A stretch of 64,000 nucleotides of DNA from Serratia proteamaculans (lineage in GTDB: Bacteria > Pseudomonadota > Gammaproteobacteria > Enterobacterales > Enterobacteriaceae): NCBI RefSeq assembly GCF_008830365.1, contig NZ_WBKI01000002.1, positions 186,001-250,000 on the forward strand. Direction: 5' to 3'. Both the position numbers and the translations under genes were made by a program. A model generated the notes under the pieces. The model ran no database searches. It saw only the letters and a program-made list of their open reading frames with translations, and had not been told where the DNA came from. Position 1 is the stretch's first letter; each line of letters opens with the position of its first letter. Below are positions 38,392 to 47,689 of this stretch, in pieces.

Positions 38392-39969
38392 ATGAGAAAA
38401 TTACTCGTCCTGATTTTCTGTCTGAACCTGTTTGGCGTCACGCAACAGGCCGCAGCAGAAGAGAATAAGACCGTTGATGTGGTTCTGATCGGGGGTGGCA
38501 TCATGAGCGCCACGCTGGGGACTTATCTGCACGAGCTGGAGCCAAACTGGTCCATCGACATGTATGAGCGTATGAATGGCGTAGCGGAAGAAAGTTCCAA
38601 CGGCTGGAATAACGCCGGTACCGGTCACTCAGCCTTCGCCGAAATGAACTACACCCCAGAAAAAGAAGACGGCAGCATCGATATCAGTAAAGCCGTGGTG
38701 GTGAACGAGTCTTTTGAAATCTCTCGTCAATTCTGGTCTTATCAGGTTAAGAATAACGTCCTGAAAGATCCAAAATCCTTTATTAATAGCGTACCGCACA
38801 TGAGCTTTGTCTGGGGTGACGATAATGTCAACTTCCTGCGCAAACGCTATGCGGCACTGCAGCACAGTACCCTGTTCCGTGGTATGGAGTACTCTGAAGA
38901 CGCCAACCAGATTAAACAGTGGGCACCGCTGGTGATGGACGGTCGCGATCCAACGCAAAAAATTGCCGCCACCCGCATGCCGCTGGGCACCGATGTGAAC
39001 TTTGGCGTGATCACCCACCAACTGGTGGATACCCTGACCAAAAATCCAAACTTCAAGCTGAACCTGAGCCATGAAGTACGCGATATCAAACGTAACGCCG
39101 ACAACACCTGGCGCGTGACCGTGGCCGATCTGAACCGCGACGGCAAAGAAACCAGCGTTAATGCCAAGTTCGTGTTTATCGGCGCGGGCGGTGCCTCTCT
39201 GACACTGCTGCAGAAATCCGGCATTCCCGAAGCCGAGGGCTATGGCGCCTTCCCGGTCGGCGGTCAGTTCCTGGTCACTACTAACCCGGAAATCGCTAAC
39301 CAGCACCTGGCCAAGGTTTATGGCCTGGCCAGCGTAGGTTCACCGCCGATGTCGGTTCCGCACCTGGATACCCGTATGCTGGATGGCAAACGTGTCTTGC
39401 TGTTCGGGCCGTTCGCCACCTTCTCCGGCAAGTTCCTGAAAAACGGCTCACTGTTCGATCTGCTGCATTCCCTGAGCACCTCTAACCTGATGCCAATGAC
39501 GCATGTCGGGCTGGATAACTTCGACCTGGTGAAATACCTGGTGGGCCAGTTGATGATGAACGACGACGACCGCTTCGCCGCGCTGAAAGAATATTTCCCT
39601 GAAGCCAAACAGGCAGACTGGAAGCTGTGGACCGCCGGCCAACGCGTGCAGATCATCAAGAAAGACGATGACAAAGGCGGCGTGCTGCAGTTCGGTACCG
39701 AAGTGGTCAGCGCCAAAGATGGCAGCATTTCCGCACTGCTGGGCGCATCACCGGGCGCATCTACTGCCGCGCCGATCATGCTGCACCTGATGGAAACCGT
39801 GTTCAAAGATAAAGTGGCAACGCCGGAATGGCAGAGCAAACTGAAAGAGATCATTCCGTCCTACGGCCACAAGCTGAACGGTGATATTGAAATGACCAAC
39901 AAGATCCGTGGCTATACCAGCAGCGTGTTGCAGTTGGACTATATCGAAGTGAAGCCGGAAACCAACTGA
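38392..39969 (+). CDS. mqo: Malate:quinone oxidoreductase
   Basis: FAD-dependent peripheral membrane enzyme oxidising malate to oxaloacetate with electrons to quinone. 525 aa. Like E. coli Mqo it has a hydrophobic N-terminal extension ([22 protein letters not shown]) resembling a signal sequence before the FAD motif [16 protein letters not shown]. Conserved [46 protein letters not shown] and [15 protein letters not shown] support the call. The C-terminal tail of E. coli Mqo is shorter here. Followed by an intrinsic terminator; monocistronic. Confidence 0.96.
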   Translation: MRKLLVLIFCLNLFGVTQQAAAEENKTVDVVLIGGGIMSATLGTYLHELEPNWSIDMYERMNGVAEESSNGWNNAGTGHSAFAEMNYTPEKEDGSIDISKAVVVNESFEISRQFWSYQVKNNVLKDPKSFINSVPHMSFVWGDDNVNFLRKRYAALQHSTLFRGMEYSEDANQIKQWAPLVMDGRDPTQKIAATRMPLGTDVNFGVITHQLVDTLTKNPNFKLNLSHEVRDIKRNADNTWRVTVADLNRDGKETSVNAKFVFIGAGGASLTLLQKSGIPEAEGYGAFPVGGQFLVTTNPEIANQHLAKVYGLASVGSPPMSVPHLDTRMLDGKRVLLFGPFATFSGKFLKNGSLFDLLHSLSTSNLMPMTHVGLDNFDLVKYLVGQLMMNDDDRFAALKEYFPEAKQADWKLWTAGQRVQIIKKDDDKGGVLQFGTEVVSAKDGSISALLGASPGASTAAPIMLHLMETVFKDKVATPEWQSKLKEIIPSYGHKLNGDIEMTNKIRGYTSSVLQLDYIEVKPETN

Positions 39970-39991
39970 TAGCCCTTTCCCCGCTTGCTTC

Positions 39992-40016
39992 AAGGCCGCC
40001 TCGCGCGGCCTTTTTC
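39992..40016 (+). terminator. Terminator of mqo
   Basis: GGCCGC-CTCGC-GCGGCC followed by TTTTT, 22 bp past the mqo stop. Confidence 0.88.
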
Positions 40017-40171
40017 ATTTCTCCGCGACGGTAACAGCACTTTTAGCCACCTTTAGCCTCCTAGTTAACACTTGCGTAACCCGGTGCTCCGGCCTATTAT
40101 CAAAGAACTAGCTTGGATAATTACTCTTACCTACACTGACCTGAATGTCGTACTGCGGGAGAACTTAAACA

Positions 40172-40630
40172 ATGGATCGCGTCAATATCATTCACGATTT
40201 GCTGGACTGGATTGAAAATCATCTGGATCAACCCTTGCTGTTAGATAACGTAGCGGCAAAGTCAGGCTACTCCAAATGGCATCTGCAAAGGATGTTCCGC
40301 AGTACCACCGGCCATGCGCTGGGCAGCTATATCCGCGAGCGTCGCCTGTCGCAGGCGGCACAGGCGTTGCGTTCGAGCCCACGCCCTATTCTCGATATCG
40401 CTCTGCAGTTCCACTTTGATTCCCAGCCATCATTTTCACGCGCGTTTAAAAAACAGTTCGGTAAAACGCCGGCGGTGTATCGCCGCACCACGCGCTGGGA
40501 CGTAGCGGAAATGCGCCCGCAGGCGATCGAGCCATTGAAAGGGCATCGCCACGAGTCACCGGGCGTGCATCTGTGGTATGCGGGGAAATGTCTGGACGGC
40601 GTCTGCACCAACTGGGTTGGTCAGCAATAG
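40172..40630 (+). CDS. AraC-family regulator (MarA/SoxS/RamA-like)
   Basis: 152 aa, consisting of two AraC-type helix-turn-helix motifs with no sensor domain, as in MarA, SoxS and RamA. Residues about 8-110: LLDWIENHLDQPLLLDNVAAKSGYSKWHLQRMFR, then LGSYIRERRLSQAAQALRSS and FDSQPSFSRAFKKQFGKTPAVYRR. The 40-residue C-terminal tail is longer than in SoxS. Such proteins activate efflux and redox-stress genes; the exact paralogue is not clear. No MarR- or TetR-type repressor is adjacent. Confidence 0.88.
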   Translation: MDRVNIIHDLLDWIENHLDQPLLLDNVAAKSGYSKWHLQRMFRSTTGHALGSYIRERRLSQAAQALRSSPRPILDIALQFHFDSQPSFSRAFKKQFGKTPAVYRRTTRWDVAEMRPQAIEPLKGHRHESPGVHLWYAGKCLDGVCTNWVGQQ

Positions 40631-40646
40631 AGAAATGAAAAGCAAA

Positions 40647-40678
40647 AAGCCAATGGGCTAATCCCATTGGCTTTTTTA
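40647..40678. terminator. Bidirectional terminator
   Basis: AAGCCAATGGG-CTAAT-CCCATTGGCTT, flanked by A-run and TTTTTT, in the convergent gap between the AraC-type gene and the fimbrial adhesin gene. It fits both strands. Confidence 0.88.
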
Positions 40679-40690
40679 ATAGCGACAAAC

Positions 40691-41728
40691 TTAGTTGTAT
40701 TCGATGGTAAAAACGGCAGTCGATTTTATATTGCCGCCTTTAATCGTCGAGCCAGTACGATAGTAACGAGCCTTCAGAGGTAAGGTCAATGTATTGGCTT
40801 GGTTAGGGATAGTACGTCCGGCATTGACCGCATCACCATTCTTAATCGGCTGTGTGGTATTGCCGGCCAAAAGCTGTACGGCAACGCCAGATGCTGTGTT
40901 AGCACCGGTTTCTGATTTGATCACGCCCGGCGCATTCGAAGGATCCTGTGTGTAGTCGAAACGCACATTCACAATTCCTTGCCCCGCAGTGCCAGGCAAC
41001 AGATTCTCACCCACGCCACCTACGCAATTGATATTAATATCAAAAGCCTTCTCACCCTGAGTTGAACCAACACCACCAAAAGACGCTGCCGTGACAGAAT
41101 CCAAATTAACAACCTTGTTTTTGGAACCACTGTCGACATTACAGGTTGAAGTAACGATTGTCAGACTATTGGCATCAACAATCGATTGCAGCAGTGGCAA
41201 CCCAGGACCCGTGCCATCCATATAATAATTGGTATAAAGCCCGGTGGTCAGTTGGCCGGTGCCAGTCTGTGCGGCAGTTTTAACAATATCGATCTTGAAA
41301 TAACCGCCGTTAAGGGTAACGTTAGTATTACCGGAAAATCTCAGATCATGCGGGTAGAAGTTACTCACCGAACCTGCTTCACGGTACAAACGGATGCCGA
41401 TCCCCGGAATATTGGTGCTCCATACATTGGTAAAACTGGTAGAGCTGCCCTGCATAATCCTACCAATCGCGCTACCACCTCTTGAACAACTGCCGATATT
41501 ACTAACCTGATTGATCGGGAACTGACCGGTGACCAGGGTATCGCCTACCTGACTGCTTGGTGTAACCAGCACACGCCCAAGCTTCATATTGATCACCTGA
41601 GCCTTGTAACCTGCCCTCACCGAACAGGCGGCATATGCACTTTGACTGCCAACCATCATCAGCCCAAACAGCATCAGGTATTTCGCTGACCTTTTATGCA
41701 GCGATGGAACACGCATTAATTTTATCAT
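40691..41728 (-). CDS. Fimbrial tip adhesin-like subunit
   Basis: 345 aa from the ATG overlapping the usher stop (ATGA); a TTG two codons upstream is possible. N-terminal signal peptide ends SAYA, followed by ACSVRAGYK. The length (about twice a pilin), paired cysteines and a C-terminal beta-strand ending FTIEYN fit a two-domain adhesin: lectin domain then pilin domain (from about residue 190, STCNVDSGSKNKVVNLDSV). Last gene of the operon, where FimH-type adhesins lie. The receptor is unknown. Confidence 0.82.
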   Translation of the reverse strand: MIKLMRVPSLHKRSAKYLMLFGLMMVGSQSAYAACSVRAGYKAQVINMKLGRVLVTPSSQVGDTLVTGQFPINQVSNIGSCSRGGSAIGRIMQGSSTSFTNVWSTNIPGIGIRLYREAGSVSNFYPHDLRFSGNTNVTLNGGYFKIDIVKTAAQTGTGQLTTGLYTNYYMDGTGPGLPLLQSIVDANSLTIVTSTCNVDSGSKNKVVNLDSVTAASFGGVGSTQGEKAFDININCVGGVGENLLPGTAGQGIVNVRFDYTQDPSNAPGVIKSETGANTASGVAVQLLAGNTTQPIKNGDAVNAGRTIPNQANTLTLPLKARYYRTGSTIKGGNIKSTAVFTIEYN

Positions 41729-44286
41729 TTGCAACTCGCTTCAATAATTTCGTAGTCAGTATTATTGTTCTGCGCTTTGGCACTGTAGCTGACTGAACAC
41801 TGCTGCGTTGGCTGCGTGCCCCACTTAACCTGCAACAAACCTTTGCGCGCTTCGGTACGCAAGTAAATACGACTACCCTGACCGACAATACCGACAACCT
41901 GATTGCGGGTATCCAGAACTTCGGCACCAAACGGCAACGCACTGCCATCAGGACCGAGGGCATGAATGATCAGTGCCTGCCCTTTGGTAGTCTTAAACTC
42001 CAGTCGGGCAATAGCTCCGGCGTAAGGAGCAATCTGCTGGCTGCTGCTTTCCAGCTCCACGTCGCGTGACATGCCGCTCGGATCGAGCGTTACGTTAGTC
42101 ATACGGTATGGTGCTACATAAGGAACTACCGCATAACCGTTGTCGTCGATACGCACTCCCGGCGAATTGGTCACAATAGCGCCGGCGGCGTCCGGTGCCT
42201 CTACCAGCACCATGGTTTGACCTCGTTGTGGCGTCATGGTAACGCCGCCACTGTGGGCGACTATGCTGCCCGAAGCTCCAACCGACGATTGGCGATAATC
42301 TTTGCCGTAGCTGTAAGAGCCATTAAGCGTCGAGAACCTGCTACGATACTCACCGCTCACGCTGCTATTGGTACCGCCAGTTTGATCGTTAGCCAACGTC
42401 GCGCTATAGCTAATGTTGTTGTCTTCACCGGTAGAACCGTTAATACCCAGGCGGCTGCTGTCATAACCATTATCGGTATAGCCCAATGAGCTGTTCAGGC
42501 TCAAGGTCTGTGAACCCACGCTGAACGGAATCGACATCGTCAGGTAATAACGAGTTTCATCACGGTTATACATATCCGAGGTTCGCATAGCGGAAAGGCC
42601 GTAAGTGACGCGCCCATAATAGTTGTTATAACCCACTTGGTACTGCTTGGTACTGCCGCCACGGTTCCAGTAATCACGTACCGAACCGGTGATGTATAAA
42701 GAGCCGAAGCTATCGCCCAGCCCCTGGTTCAGAGTCAGTTGGTATTCACTGCGCTGACGGTTAACCGCATCTGCGCTCAACCCTTTACGTTCGTTGTCGC
42801 GCGAAAATACGGCATCTCGCAGAGAGAGATAACCTGAAGTTGAATAGCGATAGGCAGCAATCGTGAAGTTGGTGCTGGTTTCCGTCATCAACTTGCTGTA
42901 GCTGAGCTTATAACTTTGACCTGATTGGTCACCTTGCTTCAGACGGGTATTGGACTGAGTCACATCCAGAGCAAAGGCGCCGACCGGCGTCGCGACCGCA
43001 CTTCCCAACAACACAGCGCCATAACCATCACTGGCGATCGCGCCGGTGTAACCGGTGATAATATTGGTAAACCCGCGCTGATAAGTCGCCTGGAACATGT
43101 CGGGTTCCTTGCTCAAATTATCATCGCGCACTCGGCCAGCAGTCATTGCATAACGCTGAATACCTGGGCGGAGCATCTGCGCCACTGATGCGTATGGAAC
43201 GCTAAATTGGCGCTTGCTTCCATCGGCCTCATTAACGGTGACGTTCAAATCGCCGCCGTAACCGGTAGGATACAGATCGTTGATAACGAACTCACCCGGG
43301 GCAACGGTAGTCTGATAGATCAACTGGTTATTCTGACGAATTTCCACCAAGGCGTTACTTTGAGCCACCCCGCGCACAACCGGCGCATATCCATTCAGAG
43401 AGTCCGGCAACATGCGATCATCCGTAGCGATTTGCACGCCGCGAAAACCAATCGAGTCAAAGAAATCGCCGCTGGTGTAGCTGTCACCCAACGTCAGCAT
43501 GCCGCGCACACCCGGAATGGCTCGTTGCGCATAGGTCGCGGTATTCTGCCAGTGAGTGCTTTCGTTGGAACGCCAATTAACGTTTGAGTCATGGCGTAAC
43601 TGCCAACCAGCCACATTCAGCCCTGCATTCAACGTCAGGTAAGCATTGGTAGAGTCAGAATTGCTGCCGTTGGCAGAGCTGTGGGTATTGAAGGCGTTAA
43701 AATTATACGACAGGCTGCCAGCGGTAATACCACGATCCCAGAATTTTGGATCGACATAGCCACGTGCACTACGGCGCAACGCCGCCTGCGGGATACTGAT
43801 ATCCATACGCAATGAGCTGGTGTCAAAACGGTAATAAGCTTCCGGTACCCACTGAGCCAGACTTTTACATGTGTCGGTGTTAATAGAAGGATCGCTGCTT
43901 ATCGCGGCGGTATCCACCCCAAACTCATCCAACGACAACAGGCTAAAACAGGTATCGGCACTGTTTTTTCCCGGCACATTTTTGAAATCGATACTTTTTT
44001 TGCCTTTCCATTCACCGTTAACATAAATATCTAGTGAATATTTACCCGCCAGAATAGGGTTACCATCACGGAAACGCGAGAGATCGACGCCCTGTGCATC
44101 GCCTATTAAAAAATTACTGTTGAAGGAAGCTTCAACAGGCGCGGCAGGTTTCTTGTTGTCGGCAGTGGTTTCAGCCCAGGCGAAACCGGAGGAAGCCAGA
44201 CAAAGTGCGCTGCCAGACAGCAACAAAATTGATTTACAGTTAAATAACGCCAATTTAATAGCTGCAGAGATAGGTAACTCTTTCAT
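41725..44286 (-). CDS. Fimbrial outer-membrane usher
   Basis: 853-aa FimD/PapC-family usher. N-terminal periplasmic domain EASFNSNFLIGDAQGVDLSRFRDGNPILAGKYSLDIYVNGEW, central beta-barrel with TLGDSYTSGDFFDSIGFRGVQIATDDRMLPDSL, and C-terminal domains with PFGAEVLDTRNQVVGIVGQGSRIYLR and paired cysteines near the end are all seen. AAAGGA lies before two candidate ATGs; the second (complement of 44284-44286) has better spacing. Complete length for the family, no frameshift. It is third of four genes. Confidence 0.93.
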   Translation of the reverse strand: MKELPISAAIKLALFNCKSILLLSGSALCLASSGFAWAETTADNKKPAAPVEASFNSNFLIGDAQGVDLSRFRDGNPILAGKYSLDIYVNGEWKGKKSIDFKNVPGKNSADTCFSLLSLDEFGVDTAAISSDPSINTDTCKSLAQWVPEAYYRFDTSSLRMDISIPQAALRRSARGYVDPKFWDRGITAGSLSYNFNAFNTHSSANGSNSDSTNAYLTLNAGLNVAGWQLRHDSNVNWRSNESTHWQNTATYAQRAIPGVRGMLTLGDSYTSGDFFDSIGFRGVQIATDDRMLPDSLNGYAPVVRGVAQSNALVEIRQNNQLIYQTTVAPGEFVINDLYPTGYGGDLNVTVNEADGSKRQFSVPYASVAQMLRPGIQRYAMTAGRVRDDNLSKEPDMFQATYQRGFTNIITGYTGAIASDGYGAVLLGSAVATPVGAFALDVTQSNTRLKQGDQSGQSYKLSYSKLMTETSTNFTIAAYRYSTSGYLSLRDAVFSRDNERKGLSADAVNRQRSEYQLTLNQGLGDSFGSLYITGSVRDYWNRGGSTKQYQVGYNNYYGRVTYGLSAMRTSDMYNRDETRYYLTMSIPFSVGSQTLSLNSSLGYTDNGYDSSRLGINGSTGEDNNISYSATLANDQTGGTNSSVSGEYRSRFSTLNGSYSYGKDYRQSSVGASGSIVAHSGGVTMTPQRGQTMVLVEAPDAAGAIVTNSPGVRIDDNGYAVVPYVAPYRMTNVTLDPSGMSRDVELESSSQQIAPYAGAIARLEFKTTKGQALIIHALGPDGSALPFGAEVLDTRNQVVGIVGQGSRIYLRTEARKGLLQVKWGTQPTQQCSVSYSAKAQNNNTDYEIIEASCK

Positions 44287-44363
44287 ATAAAGCATTCCTT
44301 TACCAAATTAAGCTCACCCCACCAATAGCCAAAGCTCTGGGGTATGAGGCTCTCTTCCAAGAG

Positions 44364-45092
44364 TTACTTTTGCTTATTCTTAGTGCGGGACACACGTCCG
44401 CCAAAATCGTTAATAGTGGTAAATGCAACGTCGGCAATACGTGAGCTGTCACCAGAGAACGACAGGGTTTTTTCCTGACCTGGCGCTAACATGTCGCCAT
44501 GCGGTGCCAATGACACTTTCTTCTGGTTGACGACGGCATCTATTTCGGTAAACGACACGTAATAGGGTGTTGGGTTTTTCACGCTGACGCCGGCGCTGCT
44601 AAAGCGCCACTGCAATTTTTCAGGCGCATCGTTCGCTTCGCCAGTCAGACCGGCCGGACGATACAGCAGTTTGACGCGGGTGCGGAAAGCCACCTGTAAG
44701 AAGTTCTCTGGTGTATTACTGCTTGCCCCGGTAGGTGCTGGAGGGATCTCCAATACATTCAACCAGAACAGGGATTCTTTATCTTGTGCCAATGCTGTAG
44801 TAGTCAATGACACACGCAGTGCCTGACCCGTAGCCGGTTCAACACGGCTGATTGGCGGAGATACGATAAATGGCGCTTTGCTGTTTTCAGGCGTGGTTTT
44901 CGCATCGCCTTCGTCAATCCAGGATTGGATTAATGCCGGTGAAGCTCCATTATTTGATAATTGGACGGTAACTTCCCGTTGTTTTCCCGGATAAATAATA
45001 CGCGTACCGTTAATGATGACACTGGAAAAAACGCTGCTACTGAATAGCATGGCAATCAACAATGCACTGTATTTTTTAAATGAATTTTTCAT
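44364..45092 (-). CDS. Periplasmic fimbrial chaperone
   Basis: 242 aa from MKNSFKKYSALLIAMLFSSSVFS, a signal peptide. PapD/FimC-type: INGTRIIYPGKQREVTVQLSNNG, the subunit-binding strand, and the family signature LFWLNVLEIPPAP, then AFRTRVKLLYRPAGL. The donor-strand basic residues (Arg in GTRIIYP, Lys in VKLLYRP) are conserved. Lies between the pilin and usher genes, the classical order. Confidence 0.93.
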   Translation of the reverse strand: MKNSFKKYSALLIAMLFSSSVFSSVIINGTRIIYPGKQREVTVQLSNNGASPALIQSWIDEGDAKTTPENSKAPFIVSPPISRVEPATGQALRVSLTTTALAQDKESLFWLNVLEIPPAPTGASSNTPENFLQVAFRTRVKLLYRPAGLTGEANDAPEKLQWRFSSAGVSVKNPTPYYVSFTEIDAVVNQKKVSLAPHGDMLAPGQEKTLSFSGDSSRIADVAFTTINDFGGRVSRTKNKQK

Positions 45093-45158
45093 TATTTTAT
45101 CACTGCGGTAGGGAAAAACGGCGGGGGAATAAACCACCCGCCCGAATAAGAATATTAC

Positions 45159-45716
45159 TTATTGGTAAATAATGGTGTATTGAACGCTAGAAGTCACATC
45201 ACCAGCGCCTGCTGCGTTAGTTGCATAATATTCTGCATAGTAGTTCAGGTCAGCAGAGTCGCCTTCGTTAGCAACAGTAACCCACTGGGAGTTATTCTGT
45301 GCACCGTTAGCGCCAGCCGCCAGAATAGGCAGGAACTGGTTGTTGCTACCTAACAGTTGAATCTGCACGTTAGTTGCAGCATCAGCTTGTGCTTGGTTAT
45401 TCAGACGACCAGTATTGAAATCAACAGTTGCGCCTGGCTCAAAATAAGTAGCTACCTGACCTTTAGAACATTGAGTCAGGTTGATCGCGAATGGCGTACG
45501 ACCGGCAGTTGAGCTCTGAGTTGCCAGGGTAGAAGCAGAAACTGTAGGCAGAGTTACGGTGAAATCTTTACCGCCTGGGGTGCTGATAGTACAAGTTTGG
45601 TCAGTTACTTTACCGTTAAAAGTAATAGTACCGTCCGCAGCTTGCGCAGAGAAAGAAGAAATACCTACGGTGCTTACAGCCAATGCTAATACAGCAGACA
45701 GTTTAGAGATTTTCAT
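45159..45716 (-). CDS. Major fimbrial subunit (pilin)
   Basis: 185 aa, FimA/MrkA-type. Signal peptide MKISKLSAVLALAVSTVG...AQA, then ADGTITFNGKVTDQTC with the first disulfide Cys, the second in NLTQCSKG, and the C-terminal beta-zipper ending QYTIIYQ with penultimate Tyr. First gene of the fimbrial operon (pilin, chaperone, usher, adhesin). Confidence 0.93.
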   Translation of the reverse strand: MKISKLSAVLALAVSTVGISSFSAQAADGTITFNGKVTDQTCTISTPGGKDFTVTLPTVSASTLATQSSTAGRTPFAINLTQCSKGQVATYFEPGATVDFNTGRLNNQAQADAATNVQIQLLGSNNQFLPILAAGANGAQNNSQWVTVANEGDSADLNYYAEYYATNAAGAGDVTSSVQYTIIYQ

Positions 45717-46188
45717 ATTTAGACTCTCGATGAATTAATACAACCATTAAGTACATTCAACGATGCAACTCCTTGTCAGGAATGAAGCCCCGATGAATCC
45801 ATTACCCGCCGAAATATAGACTAAGCGTATTCTTATTGTTAAATCGTTTAAAACATTCATAACCCCCCTCTTGATAGGAATAAACTATCAACAAATACCT
45901 ATCGATCGATGTTGACGATTCAATCGAATAGGAATAATCTGTGATTTAGAAAGGCATGCAGTCGGAGATTTTGCCTTAAGGCTTGATTAACAGCACATTA
46001 TTCCGTTTATTAACATTTTATTACATTTTGAGCGGTTTAGACTTCGCGACAAATTGCGCATTTAAGGGTCTGTAAGCGGCATTGCTCATCTTGGCTGCAT
46101 CAAATAAGATATTTACCTATAAACAGACTGATTTTATTTTATTTTCGTTATAAAACAGATAGTTGTATATCAATCAAGGGATTGAGGA
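45717..46188. other. Divergent fimbrial/EAL regulatory region
   Basis: 472 bp between the pilin gene and the EAL gene, AT-rich. On the minus strand TATATT (45813-45818) is a possible -10. TTGATAG and CTATCAA flank a 7-bp spacer near 45872-45892, and the motif ATAGGAATAA occurs twice. No long inverted repeats of the fimS invertible type and no fimB/fimE-type recombinase are seen, so control is probably by regulator binding. Confidence 0.5.
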
Positions 46189-46905
46189 ATGCGCAGTTCT
46201 TTTAGAGAGCAAAATAACGGAATTAATTATGTTTTCCAGCCTATGTTCGCAAAATCTGGACAATTGCTGGCCGTTGAGTGCCTGTCACGATTCACTTTTA
46301 ATAGTGAATATGCGCATTTTTCTCCTGAACAATTCTTTCGCACTGCCGATAGCGCCACCCGGATTGAGATTCTGTTAGAGCAAGTCAGTCTGATAGAGAA
46401 ATATAACCACTGGTTTCGCGACAATCAGGTGATAGCCACATTAAATGTGGACGACCATTCTCTGAGATCTTTGGCCAATAGCCATTTTGCAGAAAGAATC
46501 AGCGCTACTCGCTGTATTCATTTCGAAATCAGTGAGAACTCAACCCGACTGGTAAAAGATCGCGTCCATGGCGATCCCTCACTCAAGAGCTATTCATTTT
46601 GGCTCGATGATTTTGGTTCTGGCTACGCGGGTTTTTCTGCGTTGTATAACAGCCAGTTCCGCTTCGTTAAACTCGACCGTTTTTTATTGTGGGACTTTAT
46701 GAAAAAGTCCGGCGGTGACGGTTTAATGCGCGCTTTATTGCGTTTTTTTCACCTTAATCATTACAAGGTGATTATCGAAGGGGTAGAAACTCCCGAACAT
46801 AAAAGATGGCTGGACGAAATGCCATATTACGCACTGCAGGGAAAGCTGTGGAAGGAATCCGACATCAAGGATTTGAACTCGCTTCTTACAGCTGAATACT
46901 TTTAA
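46189..46905 (+). CDS. EAL-domain phosphodiesterase-like protein
   Basis: 238 aa, stand-alone EAL domain with no sensor. The signature is ECL (VECLSRF) instead of EAL. The main cyclic-di-GMP and metal ligands look retained: Asn in ATLNVDD, Glu in HFEISEN, DD in WLDDFGSGYAGF, Lys in VKLDR, Glu in IIEGVET and Gln in YALQG. Activity as a c-di-GMP phosphodiesterase is therefore plausible. Position divergent from fimbrial genes and followed by a LuxR-type gene is reminiscent of MrkJ beside the Klebsiella mrk operon. AGGG at 8-nt spacing supports the start. Confidence 0.85.
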   Translation: MRSSFREQNNGINYVFQPMFAKSGQLLAVECLSRFTFNSEYAHFSPEQFFRTADSATRIEILLEQVSLIEKYNHWFRDNQVIATLNVDDHSLRSLANSHFAERISATRCIHFEISENSTRLVKDRVHGDPSLKSYSFWLDDFGSGYAGFSALYNSQFRFVKLDRFLLWDFMKKSGGDGLMRALLRFFHLNHYKVIIEGVETPEHKRWLDEMPYYALQGKLWKESDIKDLNSLLTAEYF

Positions 46906-46927
46906 CTCATTATGGGTGTTTGCCATT

Positions 46928-47518
46928 ATGTCTAAAAACAATGTCCTTGTGATTAGTGAGTGTAAGTACAGCTATGTCGGCCTTTCGGTATTACTGAAAA
47001 AACATTACGGTAAGTACGATATCAGACTGTTCTCGGATTTCATGCACGGCGGAGCCAAGGCGGAGAAAATAATTAAACACGACATCGCCCTGATCTTCAC
47101 CTCACAAAATCTGGAGCAAAGCGTCAACGTCATTGAAAGCCTGGTGTCTTTACATCAGCAATACAACTCAAAAACACGCCTGCTGGTGTTTTATGACGAT
47201 GAGCGCGTAGTAAAGTTATTATCGATCCTGGGGATTTCCGTTGAATTGGTCTCGACGCGCATTCCACTTTATTCGCTGCAGGAAAAAATACAAAACCTGT
47301 TGGAAAGCAAAGAGCCCGGCGGGATAAAAATGCAGAAAACCCGGGAACTCAGCCCGGCGGAAAGTGACGTTATTTTCAATTTGTTGCGTGGCGACAGCCT
47401 GCTGCATATTGCCCAAAAGCGCGGCACTCATCCCAAAACCATTTTCTCTCAGAAATACAGTGCGATGAAAAAACTGCGTTTGCGCAGCATGAGCACTATC
47501 TTCGTCGCCAGCAAGTAA
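46928..47518 (+). CDS. LuxR-type HTH regulator (FimW/MrkI-like)
   Basis: 196 aa. The N-terminal half (NNVLVISECKYSYVGLSVLLKKHYGKYDIRLFSDF) resembles a receiver fold without a clear phosphoacceptor pocket. The C-terminal LuxR HTH is RELSPAESDVIFNLLRGDSLLHIAQKRGTHPKTIFSQKYSAMKKL. GTG at 46916 is an alternative start. 22 bp after the EAL gene in the same direction, so co-transcribed, and likely a regulator of the adjacent fimbriae. Confidence 0.85.
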   Translation: MSKNNVLVISECKYSYVGLSVLLKKHYGKYDIRLFSDFMHGGAKAEKIIKHDIALIFTSQNLEQSVNVIESLVSLHQQYNSKTRLLVFYDDERVVKLLSILGISVELVSTRIPLYSLQEKIQNLLESKEPGGIKMQKTRELSPAESDVIFNLLRGDSLLHIAQKRGTHPKTIFSQKYSAMKKLRLRSMSTIFVASK

Positions 47519-47525
47519 ACCTTCA

Positions 47526-47548
47526 GGCCGCCGCCCGGCGGCCTTTTC
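47526..47548 (+). terminator. Terminator after the EAL/LuxR pair
   Basis: GGCCGCC-GCCC-GGCGGCC followed by TTTT (47526-47547), 8 bp past the stop. Confidence 0.85.
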
Positions 47549-47689
47549 CCTTGGTTACGTTAAAATAATGTAACAATGAACGATAAAGCAGTAACAGCCA
47601 AATAACACTTCTGCCTGTTGGTTAGGATCCAGCCACGGAAATTTCCCGTGAGCCATGTCGTCTGGATCAAAAAAACATCAGGAGATGTT

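Noticed and set aside
45717-46188. Invertible phase-variation switch before the pilin gene
   Set aside because: Only short 7-bp inverted arms with a 7-bp spacer are present and no fimB/fimE-type recombinase gene is nearby.
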